Positions 29,639 through 38,599 of a stretch of 64,000 nt of DNA are shown here, piece after piece. The notes under the pieces were generated by a model. That model was not told the DNA's origin and ran no database searches. It saw only the letters and a list, made by a program, of their open reading frames with translations. The stretch lies in NCBI RefSeq assembly GCF_030063365.1, contig NZ_JASISY010000001.1:434001-498000 (forward strand). The letters run 5' to 3'. Numbering within the stretch: the stretch's first letter is position 1; the number at the start of each line of letters is the position of its first letter. The stretch is from Cryobacterium sp. PH29-G1 (GTDB lineage Bacteria > Actinomycetota > Actinomycetes > Actinomycetales > Microbacteriaceae). Both the position numbers and the translations under genes were made by a program.

Positions 29639-31570
29639 TCAGTGTCCGCTGCAGCACGTTCCGGTGTTGGTCGCGATCTCCTCCGAGGTGGGGAGGTTGA
29701 GGGTGGGGTTCTCGTCGAAGAAGCCGTGCGGTTCGAGCATGAAGCCGATGTTCTGGCGGGGCATGACGGGCCAGTCTTCGAGGCGCACCACGTGGTGCAT
29801 TCCGAAGGTGTACCAGACCACGAGGTCCTGGTCGACGATGTTGCGGTCAGCGAGGGTCCAGGCGGGGAGGCCATCGCCGCCGGTGCTCTGGTTCGGAAAC
29901 TCGCCAGCGGGAAAACGCTCGGCCCGGTCGTACGCGGTGACCCACAGGTTGTTGCGGGCGAACTGGGCGCGCTGACTCACGTGCGAGCGTTCGTCGGCGG
30001 CGAGGGTGATGGCGTTCGTGGGGATGAGACGGTAGGCCACCGATTCGTTCACCAGGTTCTTGCTGTCGCGGTTGGCGACCTTCCAGAAGCGGTGCTTGGA
30101 GCTGTCCGCCTTGCGAATTGCCGCCTGCTCGGTTTCCAGCAGTCGATCAACCGCGCGGAAAGCGGTGAAGGTGGGGTTGTCGGCCGGTGTCTCGGTGTCC
30201 ACCTCGTAGACGGAGTTCAGCGGACCGTCGACCTCGAAGTCCATCCGCACGTTGAAGAGGTGCTGGTGGATGGGGCCGTAGAGTCCGTCGTTGTTCAAGG
30301 CCTGACCATACGGGGTCTTCTCGCCCGGGTTCTGGGCGGCTGTCGACAGAATTCCGGTGGCCTTGACCAGGAACTCGATGCTGCCGTCTAGGAAGAGGTG
30401 CCAGTAGAACGCGTACTCGTAGTTGGCGACGGTCGCGATAAAGGAGATCACGAGCTTGCGGCTGCGTCGCACTTCAGCGGTGCCCTCGCGGAAGTCGAAG
30501 TGCTTCCACATGATGCTGTCGTCTTCTTCGTGCATGCAGATGGCGTTCTCGATGGTCATCGGGTTGCCGTGACTGTCGGTGGTGATGCCATCGAAGTACT
30601 TGATCTCGCCGAGGCAGTCGCAGCCGAGCTTGAGCGAATTAGCCATGTTGCCGATGTTGTATTCGCCGGAATCGAAGGCGTTCTTCTTGGCCTGCACGGG
30701 AGCGGGGTCACCATATGGAACGACCATCTCGGCCAGTGACGCACGGTTGATGACGGAGCGGTCGGTGCCCTTGTTGCGGAACTTGAGCTGGTGCAGCACC
30801 AGGCCTTCGCGGGGCGTGAAACCGACGCGGAAGGACCAGTCGGCCCACTGCACGTGGTTGCCCGTCACCGTGTAGGACGCGCCTTCGGGCTGGGTGATGG
30901 AAATGGGCTTGAGGTCGGTGCGGGCCGGCCCGACATACTTGGGCAGGTAGTTGCCTGCGGCTGCGGGGACCGGGATAGCCTCGGCGTCTTCCACCCTGGC
31001 TACGGTGCCCGAGCTGAGGTCGTAGATGACGACGAAATTCTCGATCGGGTGGGCATAGGGGCTGTCATCAGGATCCTGCCGCACGAAGACGAGGGCGCGC
31101 ATCAGACGTCGTCCCTGCGCGTCTTCGCCGAACCAGCCGACCGACCAGGGCTCAAAGCAGACGAGGTCGAGGTTGGTCAGGCCGCGGGCAGCAAGTGCCT
31201 CCACGACGCGCGGGTCCTTCTTGCAGTTGATCTCGCACTCGGCGAACTCGTCCAGCATGAACGGCGGCTGAACGCCGGAAGCCAACTGCGTCCACTTCGA
31301 GACAATGCCGGCGTCGAGGTTGACGATGGCTTCGAACGCGTTCCCCGTGCCACGGTCGATGAGCACCGAGTCTGCTTCGCGCTCGGTTTCACTGCCGGCT
31401 CGGAGGGCATGCTTGGACGGTTCGCGCAGCTCAACGCTGATGAAGCGGAACGTCTCGGCTGCCGCAGGCCCATTCTTGAGGATGGCGACTGCCCGGGTAA
31501 TCTCGGCGCGGGACAGCGGATCGAGCGGGTGTGCCCCGACAACGGTCTGAGTTTCAATGCTGATGGTCAT
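29639..31570 (-). CDS. Copper-containing primary amine oxidase
   Basis: Topaquinone/copper amine oxidase of 643 residues, close to Arthrobacter globiformis phenylethylamine oxidase (about 640). It converts a primary amine, O2 and water to aldehyde, ammonia and H2O2. The cofactor motif N-Y-E-Y is at 383-386 with Tyr384 as topaquinone precursor; the catalytic base is probably Asp300; copper ligands are His435 and His437 (HQH) and a later His in MHHVVRLEDWPVMP. ATG 31570 has an AAGGAGAGAG ribosome binding site. As last gene of the N-demethylase operon it is probably the methylamine oxidase that releases formaldehyde, as in methylamine-grown Arthrobacter P1. There is no signal peptide, so it is cytoplasmic. 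Confidence 0.93.
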   Translation of the reverse strand: MTISIETQTVVGAHPLDPLSRAEITRAVAILKNGPAAAETFRFISVELREPSKHALRAGSETEREADSVLIDRGTGNAFEAIVNLDAGIVSKWTQLASGVQPPFMLDEFAECEINCKKDPRVVEALAARGLTNLDLVCFEPWSVGWFGEDAQGRRLMRALVFVRQDPDDSPYAHPIENFVVIYDLSSGTVARVEDAEAIPVPAAAGNYLPKYVGPARTDLKPISITQPEGASYTVTGNHVQWADWSFRVGFTPREGLVLHQLKFRNKGTDRSVINRASLAEMVVPYGDPAPVQAKKNAFDSGEYNIGNMANSLKLGCDCLGEIKYFDGITTDSHGNPMTIENAICMHEEDDSIMWKHFDFREGTAEVRRSRKLVISFIATVANYEYAFYWHLFLDGSIEFLVKATGILSTAAQNPGEKTPYGQALNNDGLYGPIHQHLFNVRMDFEVDGPLNSVYEVDTETPADNPTFTAFRAVDRLLETEQAAIRKADSSKHRFWKVANRDSKNLVNESVAYRLIPTNAITLAADERSHVSQRAQFARNNLWVTAYDRAERFPAGEFPNQSTGGDGLPAWTLADRNIVDQDLVVWYTFGMHHVVRLEDWPVMPRQNIGFMLEPHGFFDENPTLNLPTSEEIATNTGTCCSGH

Positions 31571-31627
31571 GGTTCTCTCTCCTTGGTTGATTCTGCAGGT
31601 TCTGGAAGGCAATAAAGCTGAGGGTGA

Positions 31628-32629
31628 TTAGTTGGCCAGCAACCAGTCGGACGCCGCTTTGCGGTAGTTGATGATTCCCTTGTATTCGGCCATATCGTCT
31701 GGGAGCTCGGCCAGCACGCGGCCCATGTTCTCCCGCCAGACGGGTACGCGGGCAATATCCCGCAGGGGCAGTAGATAGCTCCGGATCATGAACAGCACGG
31801 CACCGGAGTGCGGGAGACGAATCATGTGCTGAATTTCTACCCGGAGGTGGAGCCGGTCCGGCAGGGCGGGATCGTCGGCAATGGTGGTGCGGTCATGAGC
31901 CCAGTTGGGGTAGGTCTCGGTGGACGTGTCCAGACGCCGGTCGATGGTGAGGGTCCAGTTGGTTCTGCGGTACTGTTCCCCCGGCTGGAGCCGCATCAAG
32001 AACTGCTCCGCGCGGCTGACGATCTTCTCTTCCTTCACCCGTGGAACGGGGTGATGGACCTCCAGAAATTTCATGCCGACGTCGAATCCAACAGACCAGT
32101 CGGCGGCGAAGGTGACCACTCCCGCATCGAGCCACAGCGCATCCTGTCGGTGGTCGAGAAAGACCAGATCGTCCTGAATCTGGCTGCCCAGAAACCGCAA
32201 TGGACCCATCGGCAGCGAACTGTCGTCGCCGACGGTGAACTGCACGTCGAGGTTCTGCAGAGAGTTGCGCCAGCGGCAGACGTTTCCTTCGCGGGTGAAC
32301 GATACGGTGTCGGGGTATTCCTGGGCCAGGGCGGGCAGCAGTGTGCAAATGGCGTCCCACACGGCGGGTCGCATGTGGGGGAGCACTTGGAGCCGGGACG
32401 GATCCCGATCCAGCACCTCGTCACGTTCCTTGAGCTCGGCAAGATAGTGTTCGTCGATGTGGAGCAGGCGGCCGCCCCAGGCGCCCGCTTCTGTCGGGAC
32501 TTCCTTGCGGGACGGTTCGACATTGGCGCTGTAGCGGTAGATGTCGCCGGAAAACGGAAAGGGAAAGTGCTTGATCCGTTCGGGAAGCACGTCGGCGTCC
32601 CGGACAGTGTCATTGATGACAGTACTCAC
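31628..32629 (-). CDS. Heme-dependent oxidative N-demethylase catalytic subunit (DUF3445)
   Basis: 333-residue protein of the DUF3445/HODM family, the heme-binding oxygenase subunit of dimethylamine-type monooxygenases, which oxidise a secondary amine to a primary amine plus formaldehyde. Family landmarks include KHFPFPFSGDIYRYSANVEP at the N-terminus, LHIDEHYLAELKER, and RRTNWTLTIDRRLDT. GTG 32629 overlaps the reductase stop (GTGA). The gene lies 57 bp upstream of the copper amine oxidase. The order with reductase and DmmA-like subunit supports dimethylamine as substrate, but other N-methyl amines are possible. Confidence 0.87.
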   Translation of the reverse strand: MSTVINDTVRDADVLPERIKHFPFPFSGDIYRYSANVEPSRKEVPTEAGAWGGRLLHIDEHYLAELKERDEVLDRDPSRLQVLPHMRPAVWDAICTLLPALAQEYPDTVSFTREGNVCRWRNSLQNLDVQFTVGDDSSLPMGPLRFLGSQIQDDLVFLDHRQDALWLDAGVVTFAADWSVGFDVGMKFLEVHHPVPRVKEEKIVSRAEQFLMRLQPGEQYRRTNWTLTIDRRLDTSTETYPNWAHDRTTIADDPALPDRLHLRVEIQHMIRLPHSGAVLFMIRSYLLPLRDIARVPVWRENMGRVLAELPDDMAEYKGIINYRKAASDWLLAN

Positions 32630-33603
32630 AGGTCCAGCTCCAATTCGTTGTCCAGGCTGCGGGAGACACAGCACATCATGGCGGCGTTGTCTTCTTTTTC
32701 CTGGTCGGTCAGGTAGAGATCTCGGTGCAGAGGGTTCCCAGCCAGCACCGGCACGGAACATTCGCCGCAGATGCCTTTGCGGCACATATTCGGAATGCTC
32801 AGCCCCGCGTTTTCGAGGGTTTCCAACAAAGAAACACCGGTCGGAACGCTCAATGTGACTCCGCTACGGGCAAGGTTCACCGTGAAGGGTTCGCCATCGT
32901 CCAGCGCCGCACCGGAAAATGCTTCCGAATGCAGCAACCCCTTGGGCCAGCCGAGATCGTGGGCCTGCTCGAGCACACTGTCCATGAAGGCAGTCGGACC
33001 GCAGACATAGAGGTGAGTACCGAGCTTCTGGGTCGTGAGCTTTCGGGTGAGAACCTCCTGAAAACTGCCGCGATCCAGGCATTCCGTCAGGCCAGCTCCC
33101 AGTAGCGCGCGTGCCTCCGCAACGTGCGCCCCCGTTCCGGGGCGGTGCACGTAGATCAGGGATGCTGACGCGCCCCATTCGGCCGCGTACCGAGCGTGCG
33201 AGAGCACCGGTGTGATGCCGATTCCTGCCGCGATAAGCAGATGATGCTTCGCTGTTGCCGCCGGGGCGAAAGCGCTGCGGGGGTGCGAAACCTGAACACG
33301 GTCACCCACCGCGAGCGCGTGCATGGCCAAGGATCCGCCGGAACCGCCTTCGACTCGCAGCACGGAGATGCTGTATTCCGTCGGAGCACTGCCTGAGCCG
33401 GTGAGCGAATAGGCGTTGGCGCCGCTTGCGTGCTGCACCACGAGATGGCTCCCCGGTACGTAGCACGGCAGCAGTTCGCCCAGCGGATCACCAAAGGAGA
33501 TGCTGGTGATCGAGTCCGTCTGGGCACTGACGTTGGTCACCTCCAGCTGGAGGGTTCCTTCCAACACCGGTTGGACCTTCGTTTGGAGCGCCGTCGCGGT
33601 CAT
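32626..33603 (-). CDS. Oxidoreductase subunit of N-demethylase (FMN/NAD(P)H/2Fe-2S)
   Basis: 325-residue phthalate-dioxygenase-reductase-type electron carrier: flavin-binding barrel (YSLTGSG region), nucleotide-binding domain (LLIAAGIGITPVLSH and YVCGPTAFMDSV) and a C-terminal plant-type ferredoxin domain with the cluster Cys residues in CRKGICGEC and a final Cys in MMCCVSRS. It passes electrons from NAD(P)H to the heme subunit. ATG 33603 overlaps the previous stop as ATGA, and its stop overlaps the next start, so all three subunits are coupled. Confidence 0.92.
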   Translation of the reverse strand: MTATALQTKVQPVLEGTLQLEVTNVSAQTDSITSISFGDPLGELLPCYVPGSHLVVQHASGANAYSLTGSGSAPTEYSISVLRVEGGSGGSLAMHALAVGDRVQVSHPRSAFAPAATAKHHLLIAAGIGITPVLSHARYAAEWGASASLIYVHRPGTGAHVAEARALLGAGLTECLDRGSFQEVLTRKLTTQKLGTHLYVCGPTAFMDSVLEQAHDLGWPKGLLHSEAFSGAALDDGEPFTVNLARSGVTLSVPTGVSLLETLENAGLSIPNMCRKGICGECSVPVLAGNPLHRDLYLTDQEKEDNAAMMCCVSRSLDNELELDL

Positions 33604-34085
33604 GCTGCCTCCTCGGCATGAGCTGAGAATCCCAGGTACCCGCCCACCCGGCGGGAGAAGTGGTCGGTGAAGGTCAGGGTCGTGCCGCAGCCCTGACAGT
33701 CCACATTCGTACCGATCGGGTGATCGGTTGTAGTGGAGGTGTGGCAGTGTCCGCAGAAGATCACCCGGGGTCCGACCTCGTTGCACCGTAGGGTCATCTC
33801 TTCGTCCACCAGGCCACATTCCGCGGCGACGGATGCTGCAGCATGCACGTCGGCCGGAGGACCGGCCAACACGACACGCACACCGACGCGCGAGCGTCCG
33901 AGTGCCGACCTCAGGTTTGCGAGGGCGTCCGGGGTTGCGGACGTAAAGCAGAGGTCGTGCCGGGACACACCAGCGGTGGCGTAATCCTTGAGAGCATCGG
34001 CGGTGTCGAACGACACGCAGATGACTCCGCGGAAGCCTGGTTCGCAGCCGGTGCCTGTTGCCGGCGACGTGGATGCGGTGCGCAT
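33600..34085 (-). CDS. dmmA: Dimethylamine monooxygenase DmmA-family subunit
   Basis: 161-residue protein whose C-terminus carries the family signature FCGHCHTST, VDCQGCGTTL and the DHFSRRVGGYLG tail. The paired CxxC motifs look like a metal or Fe-S site. Proteins of this family accompany the heme and reductase subunits in dimethylamine monooxygenase operons. The ATG at 34085 lies 5 bp after the upstream cupin gene. The exact role of this subunit is not settled to my knowledge. Confidence 0.82.
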   Translation of the reverse strand: MRTASTSPATGTGCEPGFRGVICVSFDTADALKDYATAGVSRHDLCFTSATPDALANLRSALGRSRVGVRVVLAGPPADVHAAASVAAECGLVDEEMTLRCNEVGPRVIFCGHCHTSTTTDHPIGTNVDCQGCGTTLTFTDHFSRRVGGYLGFSAHAEEAA

Positions 34086-34468
34086 GGTGGTTAGGGTGCG
34101 AAGGTGCGGTCGCCGGCGAAGAACCCGAGAGCGTAGTCGGGGGTTTCAAATTTGACGGTGGTGCCCTTGGGGAAGAAGAGTACGTCGCGCTCGGTGGCGC
34201 GGGTCACTTCGCCGGTGGACTGGTCGGTGAGGATGAATTCGCCCTTGATGACGACCTTCATCTCGTCGTAGGTGTAGGTGTAGACGAGGGGCTCGGATGC
34301 CTTGAGTTCGAAGAATCCGGCGCTCATCACCGACCCTTCCGGGTTGGAGAGGGAGTCGCCGATGGCGGCGTCGCAGCCGGGTTCGTTCATCGTCGGCAGG
34401 TCGAGGTAACCGCCTTCGACCTTGTAGATGGCGCCGGCCTTGGTGAGGGTGCCCAATACGGTTTCCAT
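34081..34468 (-). repeat. Duplicated segment, copy A
   Basis: About 388 bp nearly identical to 46739-47126 in the same orientation, 12.7 kb apart. I count about seven base differences over the coding part. The identity continues past the cupin stop and includes the ATG of dmmA. Confidence 0.85.
34091..34468 (-). CDS. EutQ-like cupin, copy 1, first gene of N-demethylase operon
   Basis: 125-residue single-domain cupin resembling EutQ-type ethanolamine-utilisation proteins (VVIKGEFILTDQSTGE, then VLFFPKGTTVKF). The usual histidine pair of metal-binding cupins is not obvious, so metal use is uncertain. ATG 34468 has a strong AGGAGAGATC site. It heads the operon cupin-dmmA-reductase-heme subunit-amine oxidase. 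An almost identical copy lies at 46749-47126 upstream of the monooxygenase gene. A role in handling formaldehyde or an amine intermediate is possible but unproven. Confidence 0.85.
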   Translation of the reverse strand: METVLGTLTKAGAIYKVEGGYLDLPTMNEPGCDAAIGDSLSNPEGSVMSAGFFELKASEPLVYTYTYDEMKVVIKGEFILTDQSTGEVTRATERDVLFFPKGTTVKFETPDYALGFFAGDRTFAP

Positions 34469-34676
34469 GATCTCTCCTATGAGTTTGTGAAGGGTTCGAG
34501 TCCGAGCTCTTCTGATGTGATGCAAAGCTACGGCACCTAATTCATCTAGTCCAGTCTTTTTTAGAAAAAAATCTGAAGAATTCCTGGATCCCGTTTTTCG
34601 CTCGTTTGCGCCCCCGGCGAATCCCAAAGTCGTCCTCGCGACCGTTGGCGTCGCTCCCGCAATGAGGGCGGCGCAG
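34469..34676 (-). promoter_or_regulatory. Promoter region of the N-demethylase operon
   Basis: 208 bp with no gene. It contains an A/T-rich stretch at 34550-34572 (a T-run and an A-run separated by AGA) that stands out in this high-GC DNA and lies about 90-100 bp upstream of the cupin start. It is the only place from which the five-gene operon can be transcribed. No palindrome matching the 36-bp TetR-flanking sequence was seen here. Confidence 0.5.
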
Positions 34677-35909
34677 CTACCAGGGTCGGCGCGGGCCGGC
34701 GACCAGCCGTAGCCAGCCGAGGTTCCAGCGCACCGCCTTCGCTACGCTCGCTGCAGGGAGCAGCCTCTCCGTCAGCGGTTCAACATATCGGGCCGCCAGT
34801 GGGCCGATAATGGCCATGATCAGCACATAGGCAGTCGCCATTGCCGCCAGTTCCTGGGTGACGGCGCCGGACGCGATTGCCAGTCCGGCGATGACAATCG
34901 AGAATTCCCCGCGAGCGATGAGTGCCGCTCCAGCGCGGAGACGCCCAGGGCGGTCAATGCCCAGGCGCTTCGCAGCCCAGCTGCCGGTGGCCATTTTGCT
35001 GGCAGTGGTGACCAGGGCGAGTACGAGCGCCCAGCCGAGCACGGGCGGAATGGACGCGGGATCGGTATTCAATCCGAACGCCACAAAAAAGATCGCTCCG
35101 AATAAATCCCGCAGCGGTGTGAGCAGGCGCGTGGCACTGTGCGATGTGGCACCGGAGATCGCGATGCCGAGTAAGAACGCCCCCACCGCGGTCGATACGT
35201 GCATGGCCGAGGCCAATCCGGCAACGAGCAGGGCCGCGCCCAGAATGTTCAGGAGGAACACTTCGGCGTTCTCGCTCTGCACGACCCTGGAGATGTGATG
35301 GCCGTGGCGCAAGGCAACCGCGAGGATGAGACTCACCACGGCCAAAGCGATGCCTACCGTTGTGAGCCCGCCGAGAAAACCGGCACCGGCAAGGATGGTG
35401 GTCAGAATAGGCAGGTAGACAGCCATAGTCAGGTCTTCAAAGACCAAAAGTGAGATCACCACCCGGGTTTCGCGGTTGCCCAGCCGCCCGAGATCCGTCA
35501 TCACCTTTGCTGCGATGCCCGATGAGGAGATGTAGGTGACTCCGCCCATCACCATCGCGCCGACCGGGCCCCAGCCCAGCAGGACGGCGAGTGCTGCTCC
35601 GGGGAGAAAATTCAACAGCAGGTCGATCGCGCCGGCCCGCCAGGAACTTCGCAGTCCGGTGAAGAGCTCAGACGCTGAATATTCCAGACCGAGCATGAGC
35701 AGCAGCAGGATAACGCCGATCTCGCCGGAGAGATGCGCGAATTGTTTCATGCCCTCCAACTCAACCAACCCGCCCGTACCGAAGGCGAGTCCCCCGAGAA
35801 GATAGAACGGGATCGGCGACATGCCGATCTGCCCGGCCAGTCTGGCCAGGAGGCCGAGGCTGAACACCACGGCTCCCAGCTCAATGAGGTTCAGGGCTAG
35901 CGGATCCAT
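34677..35909 (-). CDS. Cation:proton antiporter (CPA2 family)
   Basis: 410-residue membrane antiporter with about twelve hydrophobic segments, the Kef/Nha-type core only (no C-terminal RCK/TrkA domain). Typical segments are LLLLMLGLEYSASELF and IARGEFSIVIAGLA. It may exchange K+ or Na+ for protons; amine catabolism releases ammonia and alkalinises the cell, which could explain its place between permease and cupin genes. It is separated by a terminator from the permease upstream and by 208 bp from the cupin operon promoter. Confidence 0.88.
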   Translation of the reverse strand: MDPLALNLIELGAVVFSLGLLARLAGQIGMSPIPFYLLGGLAFGTGGLVELEGMKQFAHLSGEIGVILLLLMLGLEYSASELFTGLRSSWRAGAIDLLLNFLPGAALAVLLGWGPVGAMVMGGVTYISSSGIAAKVMTDLGRLGNRETRVVISLLVFEDLTMAVYLPILTTILAGAGFLGGLTTVGIALAVVSLILAVALRHGHHISRVVQSENAEVFLLNILGAALLVAGLASAMHVSTAVGAFLLGIAISGATSHSATRLLTPLRDLFGAIFFVAFGLNTDPASIPPVLGWALVLALVTTASKMATGSWAAKRLGIDRPGRLRAGAALIARGEFSIVIAGLAIASGAVTQELAAMATAYVLIMAIIGPLAARYVEPLTERLLPAASVAKAVRWNLGWLRLVAGPRRPW

Positions 35910-35938
35910 GGCCTCTATCCGTGATCGAAATCTCGAGG

Positions 35939-35968
35939 GCGGGCAGGCCGCGATGGCGACCTGCCCGC
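35939..35968. terminator. Hairpin terminator after permease 1
   Basis: GCGGGCAGG (35939-35947) pairs exactly with CCTGCCCGC (35960-35968) around a 12-base loop, 5 bp past the permease stop and before the antiporter start. Confidence 0.7.
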
Positions 35969-35973
35969 GGTCT

Positions 35974-37467
35974 CTAGGTGATTACGTCAACCGGGCGGCG
36001 CGGATCGTTGTCCTGGGCCTCGTGGCCAGACGACACGCTCGCGGGTGCTGTGCCGGTCGAACGACGAGCCCGGTGCTGGGTATAGAACCAGATGGGTATG
36101 TAGAGTCCCAACACGATGAAACCAACCCACGTCGACGCCCAGCCGATCTCCAAGCTGTTCAGATAGACCACTCCGACGAGGCACAGGGGAACATTGAACA
36201 GGCCAAAGGTCAGTGCAACATTCTTCCAGCCCTTCGGTGCTTCGAAGGGACGATCCAAATTGGCGAAGGAGGGGTGCTTCCTGGCCCGGACATAGGCGAA
36301 CAAACTGATGCCGTTGGCGCAGGTGTAGCCAATCGCCGAGGCCGCCAGAATCGCTGCGGCACTTCCCATGGAAATCAGGATCAGGTTAAAGATTCCAATG
36401 ACCACCATGGCCACAAACGGAGTTCCGTGACGATTGGTCCGGCCGAAGAACGCGGGAAGGTTACCCTCCGTCGCCATCGAGTGCATGGCGCGGGATGAGC
36501 CCAGATAGGCCGTTTGAATGATCAGAATCATGGCGAAAATCAACATCATGATTGCGATCATGGAGCCCGCTCCACCGAAGACTGCCTGGGCCACCGGAAT
36601 CAGCGGCGAAACCGGCTCGGCCAGAACGCCGTCAACACCGAGCACACCGATTACGGCCGTCTGCACCAGTACAAAGAAGAGGAAGCAAATGATGCCCACG
36701 GCAAGCAGCGCCTTGGGGACGTCTTTGGACGGATTCTTGTACTCCGGGCCGTAAATGGCCGCCGTCTCCCAAGCACAGGCACTCCACTGCGCGATGGCAA
36801 AGACACCAAAAAGAATCAATACATGGTGCAGATCCCAGGCCCAGTCGGCCGGCAACCAGTTGTTGGTCACGTTGGCCAGATCAACGTGACCGGTGGCAAA
36901 AGGCGCCAACGCCAAGATGACGAGTGGGATCAGAGAAAAGGCTGCCAGGACATAACCCAGGGTGGCGCCGTCCTTAAGGCCGAACCAGTTGACCGCGAAC
37001 ACCGCGGAGAAGATCACCACGCCTGACAGTAATGAAAGCTGATACTCGGTGAAAGTCTCGCCCAGCACCGGAAACAAGCCATGCAGGTAGCCGCCGACCA
37101 AGATGGCGAAAATCGCCAAAATCGGGCTCCAACCAAACCAGTAGCTCCAGGCCGTGAAACCGCCGATCAGCTTGCCCTTGTCGTACTTGCCCTGGTGGTC
37201 CTCGGTGCGGAAAATATGCTGCGCAAAACCGGGCAGGCCGGAGGCCTTGGGAAAGGTGGTGGCCATCTCGGCATACGCGGCGTTCTGCATAAATCCCTGA
37301 AGGACTGAGAGCCCCCAGATCACGATTGCCGCGGCGGATACGTACAGCGGAAGATAGCCGAGGGAAGGCAAAATCAGCAACGGCACCCCCAGCGCGATGG
37401 CCATTCCCTGTTTCCAGTCGATGGACCTTTTCAGATGATCGACTTCATCCGAACGATTTTCACTCAT
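35974..37467 (-). CDS. APC-family permease, copy 1 (probable amine importer)
   Basis: 497-residue APC transporter with about twelve membrane segments. ATG 37467 follows AAGGGAGAT. About four of five residues match the permease at 48774-50261, including identical N-termini after residue 4 (RSDEVDHLKRSIDWKQG). Conserved stretches are ATTFPKASGLPGFAQHIFRT and YGPEYKNPSKDVPKALLAVG. Its position in the methylated-amine cluster suggests import of an amine or amino compound. A related ethanolamine or amino-acid substrate cannot be excluded. Confidence 0.88.
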   Translation of the reverse strand: MSENRSDEVDHLKRSIDWKQGMAIALGVPLLILPSLGYLPLYVSAAAIVIWGLSVLQGFMQNAAYAEMATTFPKASGLPGFAQHIFRTEDHQGKYDKGKLIGGFTAWSYWFGWSPILAIFAILVGGYLHGLFPVLGETFTEYQLSLLSGVVIFSAVFAVNWFGLKDGATLGYVLAAFSLIPLVILALAPFATGHVDLANVTNNWLPADWAWDLHHVLILFGVFAIAQWSACAWETAAIYGPEYKNPSKDVPKALLAVGIICFLFFVLVQTAVIGVLGVDGVLAEPVSPLIPVAQAVFGGAGSMIAIMMLIFAMILIIQTAYLGSSRAMHSMATEGNLPAFFGRTNRHGTPFVAMVVIGIFNLILISMGSAAAILAASAIGYTCANGISLFAYVRARKHPSFANLDRPFEAPKGWKNVALTFGLFNVPLCLVGVVYLNSLEIGWASTWVGFIVLGLYIPIWFYTQHRARRSTGTAPASVSSGHEAQDNDPRRPVDVIT

Positions 37468-37885
37468 TAGATCTCCCTTGAACTTCATTGTCGGGGGGTT
37501 CATTGGTGCGCTTGTGCCCGCAGAGTCGTCCCTTTCGGGGATGAAAATGACTCGCCTGACGCGGCGCTCGAGTACCCAGTTCTCAGTTCAGTTAACGAAG
37601 TCGCAGCCGCACTGAGTTAGCGGACGGATGGCGAAACGAATGATGAGTCGCATGGGGAAAGCGCGTCCCGCGCGCCGCATGTATCAAATCATTGGAGAGG
37701 TTACATGCTTAAAGCTTAATTTCGATAGCTTTTATTTTTATTTTTTTCGTGCAAGGGGTGACGGAAGGTGCGTCACCGGCGGCGGCGACTCGGCTGTGTG
37801 ATCCCCGGCATCGCTCGAGTACCCCGTGCCGGTGACCCGCACCGGACCAATGGCATCCTGAAGTGTTCGCGGTCGTGCGCGGCGC
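37468..37885. other. Intergenic region between permease 1 and the Cache gene
   Basis: No gene seen on either strand. It holds the permease 1 promoter, an A/T-rich tract at about 37704-37747 with an AAAGCT/AGCTTT inverted repeat followed by a T-run, and an imperfect GC-rich inverted repeat (37767-37780 with 37828-37843) that may end the upstream Cache transcript. The A/T tract may be an UP-like element on the minus strand. Confidence 0.5.
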
Positions 37886-38599
37886 CTACGTCGTGGTGGT
37901 GTAAATCAGAGACAGTCCCAGATGGGGAACGTCCAGGGCCAGTCGATGCTGGTGTGCAGATTCGGACCTGACCCGCTCGCCGACGAGATACATGCCGGAG
38001 TTACCGAGAATGACGCGGTTGCTGGCGTTGATGAGGGCAGCATTGTCATGAATGAGACGCAGGGTGGGCATTATGAGTGGTTCCAAATCCCTCAGCCGAA
38101 TGTCGCATCCCACCACTCCCATGAAGCGACCCCGCACCCAAAACGGTGCCGAGACGGTGAGAATGTAGTCCTCGAAGCCCAGGTAATCGACGTAGGGCCC
38201 CCAGAGGGTCTGCTCGCCCGTCGACGCGGCGGCCGAGAAGAACGGGAGCTTCTCGTAATCGTAGTATCGGCGACTTCCAGGGGTAGAGTCAAAATCGAGC
38301 CGCTTGAGGGCACCGTCCGGCTCGCGGGTCCACCACTCCCGCGGTCGACCGCCCTCATCAATCGAGTCCGTAGCGAAGAACATCCCGGCACCGATAGCGG
38401 ATGCGTTCCGGGTCAGAAACTCGTGCGCGAGTTCCTCTAGTCCGACCAGGGCGCCCTTGTTTACCGTAGACCGGCCGGCGAGTGAAGACTCAAGCAAGGA
38501 AGCGACGTTGCGGCTGAGGTGATTGATCTCGACGGAGACGCCGCGGAACCACAGTGTAAGAGCATGAGCTGCCTGTACGACTTCCCTGTCCGGGTTCAT
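37886..38599 (-). CDS. Cache-domain ligand-binding protein
   Basis: 237-residue single Cache (PDC-type) sensor domain: ARG/aromatic-rich pocket with YYDYEKLPFF, WGPYVDYLGFEDYILTVSAPFW and GVVGCDIRLRDLEPL. No signal peptide, membrane helix or output domain is visible, so it is probably cytoplasmic. Its ATG overlaps the stop of the FadR-type regulator (ATGA), so the two are made together. It may sense a small amine or carboxylate and act with the regulator. Confidence 0.82.
   Translation of the reverse strand: MNPDREVVQAAHALTLWFRGVSVEINHLSRNVASLLESSLAGRSTVNKGALVGLEELAHEFLTRNASAIGAGMFFATDSIDEGGRPREWWTREPDGALKRLDFDSTPGSRRYYDYEKLPFFSAAASTGEQTLWGPYVDYLGFEDYILTVSAPFWVRGRFMGVVGCDIRLRDLEPLIMPTLRLIHDNAALINASNRVILGNSGMYLVGERVRSESAHQHRLALDVPHLGLSLIYTTTT

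Noticed and set aside
33600..34149. Fusion of the reductase with an N-terminal extension overlapping dmmA
   Set aside because: The frame is open only by chance; the dmmA frame contains the family's CxxC and DHFSRR motifs, and the reductase ATG at 33603 overlaps its stop in the usual coupled manner.
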